Of a stretch of 6,926 bases of DNA, positions 1 through 5,932 are shown piece after piece (the stretch's first letter is position 1; every line of letters starts with the position of its first letter). The notes below the pieces were generated by a model. The model searched no databases. It was not told the origin of the DNA and saw only the letters and a program-made list of their open reading frames with translations. The stretch lies in assembly GCA_002792165.1 (NCBI GenBank), contig PFNV01000006.1:1-6926 (forward strand). The letters are read 5' to 3'. A program made the translations under genes and the position numbers. Source of the stretch: Candidatus Tagabacteria bacterium CG_4_10_14_0_2_um_filter_40_13. Lineage in GTDB: Bacteria; Patescibacteriota; Minisyncoccia; GCA-002779875.

Positions 1-2
1 GT

Positions 3-155
3 ATCAAGTGGACAGCCACTTCTCCGGGCAAGTGGGTATCTGACACCCTTGGCCAAGCAACAGGCATTGATATGCAAAGACTGGCTGTGGCTGACGAAAT
101 TAACGAAATTCTTTCCGCTTTAATTACTCAACTTCTAAAAGGTATCTTGCAATGA
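3..155 (+). CDS. C-terminal end of an unidentified gene upstream of the VirB6-like gene (5' partial)
   Basis: The frame is open from the window edge to a TGA at 153-155 and gives 50 residues. They begin IKWTATSPGKWVSD and end in a helical, hydrophobic stretch (EINEILSALITQLLKGILQ). The stop overlaps the next start in an ATGA, which strongly supports a real coding end in the same operon. The composition suggests a mostly helical soluble or exported protein whose last about 25 residues form an amphipathic helix. In classical T4SS operons the gene before virB6 is often the VirB5/TrbJ type, which is also helical. That positional analogy is only a guess here, because too little sequence is present to assign a family. 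Confidence 0.75.
   Translation: MKWTATSPGKWVSDTLGQATGIDMQRLAVADEINEILSALITQLLKGILQ
152..155 (+). other. ATGA stop/start overlap (translational coupling)
   Basis: The ATG of the VirB6-like gene (152-154) overlaps the TGA of the upstream gene (153-155). A weak AAAGG lies at 138-142, nine bases before the ATG. Termination-reinitiation is the likely way the two proteins are made in proportion. The overlap also fixes the start, since the hydrophobic signal sequence begins a few codons later. Confidence 0.7.
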
Positions 156-1711
156 CATTAAAAAAAGTTTTGCCTTTCATTTTCATAATCATCATTTTAA
201 CAGCTCTTTTCGGGCCGTTTGTTAGCCGGGAAGCCTTTGCTAATAATGAATCCCTTTTTAGTTGGAAGAATCCTATGTTTGGATTTATAAACCCCGACTA
301 TTTCTCAGCCTCAGATAAAATCCCGCAAATAGCTGCCGTGATTACCTATTACGTGATCTGGACGCCGGCAAATTTATTCCTCGCGATAGGCGGATGGGCG
401 CTGGACACTAGTATTAGCTTAACGATAAACAGCGGTATTTTTAGCGACTTGGCCAATGAAAAAAATGGCGTGGTTAGCGCCGGATGGGGTCTTTCAAGAG
501 ATATTGTCAATATTTTCCTGATATTTATTCTCCTTTACATCGCCATTGCCACTATTCTTCAGCTTTCCGGATACGGAGCAAAACAATTATTGGTTATCCT
601 TATTATCATTGCTTTTTTGGTCAACTTCAGCGCGGTAATCACTAAATTGATTATTGACGCTTCCAATGTTTTGGCAATGGGATTTTACAACAGTTTTGAA
701 AAAGGCGCGGACGGACAAATCGAAATATCCAAAACTTTCAAAAACGCCTTTAATCTTGAGAATATTGTAAGGCAAGTTGACGCTGTTAAAGAATCTAAAG
801 ATGTTAAAAATCTCTATCTTGTACAATTCCTTGGTTATCTTTTGGGCGCAGGCATAGCGGCTATTGCCGGATTTATATTTTTTGTATTTGCCCTTCTTTT
901 CTTAATTCGGATGATTGTTTTGTTGATACTGCTGATTCTCGCTCCCTTGGCTTTTGGAGCGATGGTTTTGCCGAGCACAAAAACGCACGCCAAAAAGTGG
1001 TGGGATGCTCTTTTTCATCAGGCGTTTTTCGCTCCTGCCGCCCTATTTATGCTCTGGATGAGCGCGAAAATGGCCACAAGCATGAATTCCCTTTTTAAAA
1101 AGTATCTGGGCCTGCCCGACAATAAAGGAATTACGGATATGCTGATTGACGCTCAAAACAAAACAAATTGGGACAATCTAGCCAAATTCGTTATCCAATT
1201 CGTTATTATCGCCATTATGCTTATCGCCTCCATTGTTGTTGCCAAACAAATGGGCGCGATAGGCGCGGATGCGGCGCAAAAAGGCGTTTCAAAAGGATTG
1301 CGCAAAGCCCAGGGATACGCCGGAAGAATCTCCAGAAGAGTCGCCGGCTTGGGAGCCGAAGGCCTGCTAACGACCGAAATGCCGGGTTTGCGACATATAC
1401 GAAACATACCCCTTGTGGGACGCGGCCTTGCAGGAGTTTCGGCTTTAAGAGAAAAACAACTTCAAGCAAAAGAAAGAGAACTTGAAAAATCTTACGGCAC
1501 TTACAGCACTGCTGGATTAGAAACCCTGAAAAAGAGCCCTTTGACAACAGAGAGAAGACGAAAAGTGATTGAAAAAGTGCTCGCGAAAAGGGGGCCAAAA
1601 ACCACCTCTGAACGGATTATAGAGATGCTAAAAGCAGAGGCAAAAAAAGAGGTAAAAGAAGAAACGAAAGCCGAAAAACCAATTTCCCCGCCTCCTTCCA
1701 AACCTGTTTAA
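152..1711 (+). CDS. VirB6/TrbL-like polytopic T4SS membrane protein
   Basis: This 519-residue protein is the probable inner-membrane channel component of the T4SS-like system. Residues 6-23 form a hydrophobic segment after MTLKK, and AFA at 28-30 is a plausible signal peptidase site. Further hydrophobic segments lie near 57-88, 117-138, 143-168, 226-250, 251-275, 285-306 and 345-367. That makes about seven membrane helices after the signal, in line with VirB6/TrbL proteins. Recognisable parts are WGLSRDIVNIF (112-122), LVNFSAVITKLIID (156-169), and LAPLAF (263-268) followed by VLPSTKTHAKKWW (272-284). These resemble what I recall of TrbL-like proteins in Patescibacteria. After about residue 367 comes a cytoplasmic, Lys/Arg- and Glu-rich tail of about 150 residues that ends in a Pro-rich stretch. 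The tail has helical charged segments (431-447, 466-507) that may contact the ATPase or soluble partners. The family assignment rests on topology, motifs and the PrgI/VirB4 neighbours, not on an alignment. Confidence 0.8.
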   Translation: MTLKKVLPFIFIIIILTALFGPFVSREAFANNESLFSWKNPMFGFINPDYFSASDKIPQIAAVITYYVIWTPANLFLAIGGWALDTSISLTINSGIFSDLANEKNGVVSAGWGLSRDIVNIFLIFILLYIAIATILQLSGYGAKQLLVILIIIAFLVNFSAVITKLIIDASNVLAMGFYNSFEKGADGQIEISKTFKNAFNLENIVRQVDAVKESKDVKNLYLVQFLGYLLGAGIAAIAGFIFFVFALLFLIRMIVLLILLILAPLAFGAMVLPSTKTHAKKWWDALFHQAFFAPAALFMLWMSAKMATSMNSLFKKYLGLPDNKGITDMLIDAQNKTNWDNLAKFVIQFVIIAIMLIASIVVAKQMGAIGADAAQKGVSKGLRKAQGYAGRISRRVAGLGAEGLLTTEMPGLRHIRNIPLVGRGLAGVSALREKQLQAKERELEKSYGTYSTAGLETLKKSPLTTERRRKVIEKVLAKRGPKTTSERIIEMLKAEAKKEVKEETKAEKPISPPPSKPV

Positions 1712-1731
1712 AAATTTAGCTTAAATAAATT

Positions 1732-2427
1732 ATGCCAAAATACACAAACGAACAATTAATGGAGAATTATAAAAAACTGCCCAAAGATGTGCAGGATGCG
1801 ATTACGAGCGTTGATACCGCCGACATTCTCCGGCAAATCGGAGACGGGAAAAAACTGATGATAGACAAAGTCGGCGAACTGGCGGACGAAACAGGCTTGG
1901 TACTATTGGGATTTACTCACCCCTCACAATTTGTTTCTCATCTGTCCGAACGGCTTGGAATAGAAAAGCCGCTTGCCAAAGAAATCGCGGAAGAGGTGAA
2001 CGCAAGAATATTTTTCCCAATCAGAGAAAATTTGAAGAAAATCCATGGATTAAGAGAAGAGGAAATCGAAGAAAAAGAGGAGAAAAAAGAAGAAAAAGTT
2101 CCATTCCCGACCTCTTTGCCGCCAATAACGCCACCAATGCCCATGCCGAAACAGGCAAACGAAGAAGAAATTCCGACTGTAGCCGCGCTATCGCCTTTGC
2201 CATCAGCATTAATGCCGGAAACCGTTGTCCTGGAAACAACTATGCCGACAAAAGCGACTACTCCGGCCGAGACTCTTGTTCAGCCAATTACAAGCATCTT
2301 TGAAGCAAAAACAAAAGAAGGAGTTTTCCGGCTGCCGACAGAAGTAAGCGAAAAAAGCGCCGAACCCCCTTCCGATAAAGCCTTGGAAGATAAAAAAATA
2401 GATCCTTATAGAGAGCCAACAAAATGA
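1732..2427 (+). CDS. Conserved-looking soluble protein of a T4SS-like operon, helical head plus Pro-rich tail
   Basis: The protein has 231 residues, no signal peptide and no membrane segment. The head (1-106) looks folded and helical: YTNEQLMENYKKLPKDVQDA, then a VDTADILRQIG helix, then VGELADETGLVLLGFTHPSQF (48-68), then an EIAEEVNARIF helix (84-94). A Glu/Lys run (108-122) follows, and then a Pro/Thr/Ala-rich, probably disordered tail (123-190) with several PMP or LPP-type repeats. Near the end, GVFRLPTE (197-204) and the terminal DPYREPTK (224-231) stand out as short linear motif candidates. I recall similar proteins beside PrgI and VirB4 genes in Patescibacteria, but know no assigned function. 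The start has no Shine-Dalgarno sequence; the leader is AT-rich and 20 bases separate it from the previous stop. The stop overlaps the PrgI gene in an ATGA. A cytoplasmic adaptor or regulator of the ATPase platform is a guess from position. Confidence 0.8.
   Translation: MPKYTNEQLMENYKKLPKDVQDAITSVDTADILRQIGDGKKLMIDKVGELADETGLVLLGFTHPSQFVSHLSERLGIEKPLAKEIAEEVNARIFFPIRENLKKIHGLREEEIEEKEEKKEEKVPFPTSLPPITPPMPMPKQANEEEIPTVAALSPLPSALMPETVVLETTMPTKATTPAETLVQPITSIFEAKTKEGVFRLPTEVSEKSAEPPSDKALEDKKIDPYREPTK
2424..2427 (+). other. ATGA stop/start overlap (translational coupling)
   Basis: The PrgI-family ATG (2424-2426) overlaps the TGA (2425-2427) of the unknown soluble protein. GAGAG at 2411-2415 is a weak ribosome-binding candidate eight bases upstream. 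The overlap ties production of the soluble unknown to that of the VirB3-like membrane protein. Confidence 0.7.
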
Positions 2428-2837
2428 GATTTCAAGTTCCTCAATTTATAGACATTGAAGACAAAATTTTCGGACCTTTAACTTTCAAACAATTCATTTA
2501 TCTTTTGGGAGGAGGAGGAGCCGTCTTTATTCTTTACGTCTTTCTCCCGATTTATCTGATGGTATTCTTCGCGATTCCCGTGGCGCTGTTCGCTCTCGCG
2601 CTCGCCTTTTATCAAGTTAACAATCAGCCCTTCATAAAGGTCGTTGAAAACGCCTTTTATTACCTCACGAGCAATAAACTTTATCTTTGGCGCAAAAGAG
2701 AGGTCAAAATGACGCCGGAAGCCGCAAAAAAAGCGAAAATCGGCGAAAGCGCTCCGGCAATTATGTCAAAGCTTACAAAAAACAGATTAGAAGATTTGGC
2801 ATGGAGCTTGGATATAAAAGAAAAATTAATCAGGTAA
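2424..2837 (+). CDS. PrgI family protein (VirB3-like T4SS membrane component)
   Basis: This 137-residue protein opens with MRFQVPQFIDIEDKIFGPLT, the PrgI pattern of a short beta-like N-terminus and a GPLT(F/L)(K/R)Q motif (17-23). Two adjacent membrane helices follow (about 22-42 and 44-64), the hairpin typical of VirB3/PrgI. The next segment, NNQPFIKVVENAFYYLTSNKLYLWRK (66-91), matches the family's cytoplasmic part with its conserved aromatic and Trp-basic end. A C-terminal helical extension (about 97-137) is longer than a minimal VirB3. PrgI/VirB3 proteins lie next to VirB4 and are thought to anchor it to the membrane; here the VirB4-type genes follow directly. The 6-base gap to the next gene fits co-translation. 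Confidence 0.88.
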   Translation: MRFQVPQFIDIEDKIFGPLTFKQFIYLLGGGGAVFILYVFLPIYLMVFFAIPVALFALALAFYQVNNQPFIKVVENAFYYLTSNKLYLWRKREVKMTPEAAKKAKIGESAPAIMSKLTKNRLEDLAWSLDIKEKLIR

Positions 2838-2843
2838 AATAAA

Positions 2844-3521
2844 ATGCCGATAACAAAATCTCAAGCAAAGTCTTCACAGGAATTCGTGCCCATCAAAGAA
2901 ATCCGCGATGGCGTTGTTATTCTGGAAGACGGAACAACGCGGATGACGCTTATGGCGTCTTCGCTCAACTTCGCGCTGAAATCAACCGAAGGACAGGAAG
3001 CCATCATAAACCAATATCAGGATTTTCTTAATTCCCTGGACTTTTCAGTGCAATTTTTTATCCAATCGCGCCGCTTGAATATCGAACCATATCTGGATAG
3101 CTTAAGAAACGCGGAAAAAGCGCAGGTGAATGAACTTTTAAAGCTTCAAATCAAAGAATACGTGGAATTCGTCAAAAATTTCGTCGGCATGACCGAAATA
3201 GTTTCAAAAACATTCTATGTCATTATCCCTTTTTCTCCGCCTACTTTCGGTAAAAGCAAGGGCGGATCCGAGGGATCGCCTCTTGGCGGTATTTTCGGCA
3301 GTTTTTTGGGAAAAAAAGCCGGCAAAACGGATTTCAAAGAAGATAAATTTGAAGAATATAAAAGCCAGCTTCAACAACGGGTGGAAACGGTTATTCAGGG
3401 ATTAACCAGAACAGGAATTCGCGCCGTACCTCTTAATACGGAAGAATTAATAGAACTTTTTTATACGCTTTATAATCCCGGCGAACTCGCCAAAGGCGGC
3501 ATAGCCGAAACGCAAAAATAA
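2844..3521 (+). CDS. TraC/VirB4 N-terminal-like domain encoded as a separate protein
   Basis: The protein has 225 residues, no membrane segment and no Walker motifs. It resembles the first part of VirB4/TraC-type ATPases: FVPIKEIRDGVVILEDGT (14-31), then an MASSLNFALKS strand (37-47), then IINQYQDFLNSLDFSVQFFI (54-73), then SRRLNIEPYLDSLR (75-88). It ends with RVETVIQGLTRTGIRAVPLN and ELIELFYTLYNPGEL, a usual close of this subdomain. A Gly/Ser/Lys-rich loop (about 136-162, KSKGGSEGSPLGG to KKAGKTD) interrupts the fold and is probably disordered. In single-chain VirB4 proteins this region is followed by the part with which the next gene begins. The two proteins, 225 and 630 residues, together give about the length of a full VirB4/TraC. 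It probably binds the ATPase to rebuild the N-terminal domain and contact the PrgI and VirB6-like proteins. AGG at 2832-2834 is a weak ribosome-binding candidate. Confidence 0.82.
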   Translation: MPITKSQAKSSQEFVPIKEIRDGVVILEDGTTRMTLMASSLNFALKSTEGQEAIINQYQDFLNSLDFSVQFFIQSRRLNIEPYLDSLRNAEKAQVNELLKLQIKEYVEFVKNFVGMTEIVSKTFYVIIPFSPPTFGKSKGGSEGSPLGGIFGSFLGKKAGKTDFKEDKFEEYKSQLQQRVETVIQGLTRTGIRAVPLNTEELIELFYTLYNPGELAKGGIAETQK

Positions 3522-3528
3522 AAAGAAA

Positions 3529-5421
3529 ATGAACATATCCGAAATTTTTCAAATACGAGAAGGCAACGGGAAAAATAAAAATGGGATTACTCCGACTTTT
3601 CCGGAAGAGATATACACAACCGGCCTTTTGGAGTTGAAAGACGTTATTGCTCCGTCCGCGCTCGAAATAAACGCAAACTACGTAAGATTGGGAGAGAAAA
3701 TCGCCCGCACATTTTTCATTATGTCTTATCCCAGATTTTTGGCCGCCAACTGGTTTTCGCCAATTATCAATTTGGACAAAGTTTTCGATATTTCGATATT
3801 TGTTCATCCCATAGACACGGCAGGCGTTATGCGACAACTTCAGAAAAAAGTCGCCGAAGTCCAATCCCAAATTCATATCCGCGAAGAAAAAGGCCTTGTG
3901 AGAGACCCTCAACTCGATATTGCCTATCAGGACCTTGAGGCGTTAAGAGACAAACTCCAGCAAGCCCAGGAACGGCTTTTTAGCCTGGGAATTTACATCA
4001 CTCTTTACGCTACTTCCACCGAAGAGCTGGACAAAGTGGAAACTGAAATCAGATCTATGCTGGAATCCCGGCTCGTTTACGTCAAACCCGCTCTTTTCCA
4101 GCAAGCAGAAGGATTAAATTCCGTTTTTCCTTTATGCACGGATAAATTATCCGTAACCAGCCGGTTCAATTCCGCGCCGCTCTCAAGCATATTTCCGTTC
4201 GTTTCATTCGACCTTACGTCAAACAAAGGAATTCTTTACGGTATCAACCGCCACAACAACAGCCTTGTCCTTTTCGACCGCTATTCCATGGAAAATTACA
4301 ATTCCGTTATTTTCGCGAAAGCCGGAGCCGGTAAAAGCTATACCACCAAACTGGAAATTCTCCGTTCTTTAATGTTCGACGCAGATGTAATTGTTATCGA
4401 CCCGGAGCGGGAATACGAATATCTTACAACAGCCGTCGACGGCCGCTATTTTAATATTTCCCTTACTTCCCGGCACCATATCAATCCTTTTGACTTGCCT
4501 GTTCCCCGGGAAGACGAAGCGCCGGCCGATGTTTTGCGCTCAAATATCATCAGTTTGGTCGGTCTGTTCAGAATACTTCTCGGCGGCTTGACGCCGGAAG
4601 AAGACTCTATTATCGACCGCGCCATTTCCGAAACATACGCTTCCCGCGACATCACGGCAGATTCCGATTTCTCCCAGGTCACTCCGCCAATTTTATCGGA
4701 CTTGGAATTAATCCTTCTGAATATGGAAGGCGGAGAATCTTTGGCGCAGAAACTGCGGAAATATACTCAAGGAACGTGGTCAGGATTTATCAATCAGCCC
4801 ACAAACGTCGACATCAATCAAAAATTCGTGGTTTTTTCAATACGCGATATGGAAGACGAATTGCGGCCGGCGGGAATGTATATTATCACTCACTATATTT
4901 GGACCGCTGTCCGAAGACAAATCAAAAAAAGATTATTAGTGATTGACGAAGCGTGGATAATGATGAAGTCGGAAGATGCCGCGTCATTCCTTTACGGATT
5001 GTGCAAGCGCGCCAGAAAATATTATTTGGGAGTAGCGACAATAACCCAAGATGTCGGGGATTTTATGAAATCGTCTTACGGGGTGCCGATTATCACAAAT
5101 TCTTCCATACAACTTTTGCTAAAACAGTCTCCCGCCACGATTGACTTGGTAAAACAAACATTCAACCTTACAGACGAGGAAAAATTCCTTCTCTTGGAAT
5201 CAGATGTCGGCGAAGGAATATTTTTCGCCGGATTAAAACACGTTGCCATTAAAATCATAAGTTCGTATACGGAAGACCAGATCATCACTTCCGATCCTCA
5301 ACAGCTTCTGGCGATTAAAAAGGCTAAGCAGGAGTTCGCCAAAGCCGGAGAAGCGCAAAATGGAAAAAATCAAAATTTATTAGAAACGCCTAAAAACATT
5401 GATGAAACATTTAAAATATAA
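3529..5421 (+). CDS. virB4: VirB4/TraC-family T4SS ATPase
   Basis: This 630-residue ATPase probably powers assembly or transport by the T4SS-like machine. Residues 25-100 carry the second VirB4 N-terminal subdomain: IYTTGLLELKDVIAPSALEI, then FIMSYPRFLAANWFSPI (63-79), then DISIFVHPID (87-96). A helical coiled-coil insertion follows (100-155) with the family motif REEKGLVRDPQLD. The RecA-like domain has Walker A AKAGAGKSY (263-271, K269, S270), a VIVIDPEREYEYL strand and acidic loop (287-299), Walker B LLVIDEAW (469-476, D473, E474), and a sensor-like VATITQDVGDF (502-512, Q507). NSSIQLLLKQSP (524-535) is also typical of the family. The first Walker A glycine is alanine (A263), which is tolerated in TraC-like proteins; all catalytic residues are present. 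The tail after about 605 is polar and unlike a folded domain. The start is the first ATG after an in-frame TAG at 3502, with only an A-rich leader. The gap to the preceding N-terminal-domain gene is 7 bases and to the next gene 5. Confidence 0.93.
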   Translation: MNISEIFQIREGNGKNKNGITPTFPEEIYTTGLLELKDVIAPSALEINANYVRLGEKIARTFFIMSYPRFLAANWFSPIINLDKVFDISIFVHPIDTAGVMRQLQKKVAEVQSQIHIREEKGLVRDPQLDIAYQDLEALRDKLQQAQERLFSLGIYITLYATSTEELDKVETEIRSMLESRLVYVKPALFQQAEGLNSVFPLCTDKLSVTSRFNSAPLSSIFPFVSFDLTSNKGILYGINRHNNSLVLFDRYSMENYNSVIFAKAGAGKSYTTKLEILRSLMFDADVIVIDPEREYEYLTTAVDGRYFNISLTSRHHINPFDLPVPREDEAPADVLRSNIISLVGLFRILLGGLTPEEDSIIDRAISETYASRDITADSDFSQVTPPILSDLELILLNMEGGESLAQKLRKYTQGTWSGFINQPTNVDINQKFVVFSIRDMEDELRPAGMYIITHYIWTAVRRQIKKRLLVIDEAWIMMKSEDAASFLYGLCKRARKYYLGVATITQDVGDFMKSSYGVPIITNSSIQLLLKQSPATIDLVKQTFNLTDEEKFLLLESDVGEGIFFAGLKHVAIKIISSYTEDQIITSDPQQLLAIKKAKQEFAKAGEAQNGKNQNLLETPKNIDETFKI

Positions 5422-5426
5422 ACCGG

Positions 5427-5924
5427 ATGGACGACGAAACAACGACAATTGAAGAAGAACGGATGATGCAGTTGGAACAACAAAGATTGGCTGCCGAAAG
5501 GCAACAAGAGAAACAGGAAGAGGAAGAAGCGGGGGCGGAAGCAAGAGCAAAGCCCGCCAAGGGACATTATATCAGCTCGGGAGAAGCAGCATTGCTTTTG
5601 GCATTTACGGGAGCAGTGGAAATAATCCAAGCAATCGTAGACTGGCTTAACCTCGCTTTCATGATAGGAACAATAATAAACGCCATTATCACGGCCTTTG
5701 TCTTTGGGATTCTCGCTATCTGGATGATAGGAAAAGTGGCTAAAGGGGCGCCTAAAAAATGGTATAAAGCTCTTTATTACGGCGCTGGCGGAGGAGTTCT
5801 CCCTATAATTCCTGGCTTTTTAGGTGCTATAATATATTTATTGATACAGGACAGAAAAATTCTCGGCAAGGTCGCAGGAAAATTAGGAGAAGACGTGGAA
5901 AAGGCAGTTAAAAAAGCGATGTAA
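5427..5924 (+). CDS. Small membrane protein with Glu/Gln-rich coiled-coil N-terminus
   Basis: This 165-residue protein matches no family I recognise. Residues 5-40 are almost entirely Glu, Gln, Arg and Ala, with the heptad-like run IEEERMMQLEQQRLAAERQQ, which suggests a cytoplasmic coiled coil or charged helix. Hydrophobic segments lie at about 52-72 (partly amphipathic), 76-102 and 115-141. The basic stretch KVAKGAPKKWYK (103-114) separates the last two. GGGVLPIIPGFLGAI (121-135), a Gly/Pro-rich turn inside the last membrane segment, is the most distinctive motif. The C-terminus is a short Lys/Glu helix. Its place right after the ATPase suggests a T4SS accessory, with the coiled coil perhaps docking on the ATPase or the soluble unknown. 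That is inference from position. The upstream stop is 5 bases away and no Shine-Dalgarno is visible. Methionines 13 and 14 are alternative starts. Confidence 0.78.
   Translation: MDDETTTIEEERMMQLEQQRLAAERQQEKQEEEEAGAEARAKPAKGHYISSGEAALLLAFTGAVEIIQAIVDWLNLAFMIGTIINAIITAFVFGILAIWMIGKVAKGAPKKWYKALYYGAGGGVLPIIPGFLGAIIYLLIQDRKILGKVAGKLGEDVEKAVKKAM
5825..5833 (+). promoter_or_regulatory. Possible internal extended -10 promoter (TGCTATAAT)
   Basis: TGCTATAAT is a perfect TATAAT with the TGn extension, about 100 bases before the start of the secreted repeat protein. A second TATAAT lies just upstream at 5804-5809. No good -35 is seen at the right spacing, although extended -10 promoters can do without one. 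The site is inside the coding region for the last membrane helix of the upstream protein, where AT-rich codons can produce this motif by chance. Confidence 0.25.
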
Positions 5925-5932
5925 AAATTTAA

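Noticed and set aside
1541..1570. TTGACA as a -35 box for the soluble unknown gene
   Set aside because: The hexamer is perfect, but the matching -10 position (AGTGAT) agrees at only three of six bases, and it lies deep in a coding region.
1221..1598. 125-codon open frame on the minus strand
   Set aside because: It is fully inside the VirB6-like gene. Its Phe/Leu/Arg-rich composition is what antisense of Lys/Glu-rich codons gives.
153..2427. TGA read as a sense codon (alternative code)
   Set aside because: TGA occurs only as the stop of two genes, each within an ATGA overlap with the next gene, and tryptophan is encoded by TGG throughout.
3261..3283. GGATCC/GGATCG near-hairpin
   Set aside because: The stem is imperfect and is explained by the codons of the Gly/Ser-rich loop.
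3502..3531. Frameshift joining the N-terminal-domain gene and the ATPase gene
   Set aside because: Both proteins have complete-looking termini, separate start and stop codons, and a short linker region with no homology break. The split is more likely natural, although raw reads were not available.
3433..3912. 159-codon open frame on the minus strand
   Set aside because: It lies across the end of the N-terminal-domain gene and the start of the ATPase gene, both with clear family features. Its translation shows no recognisable domain and it has no operon context.
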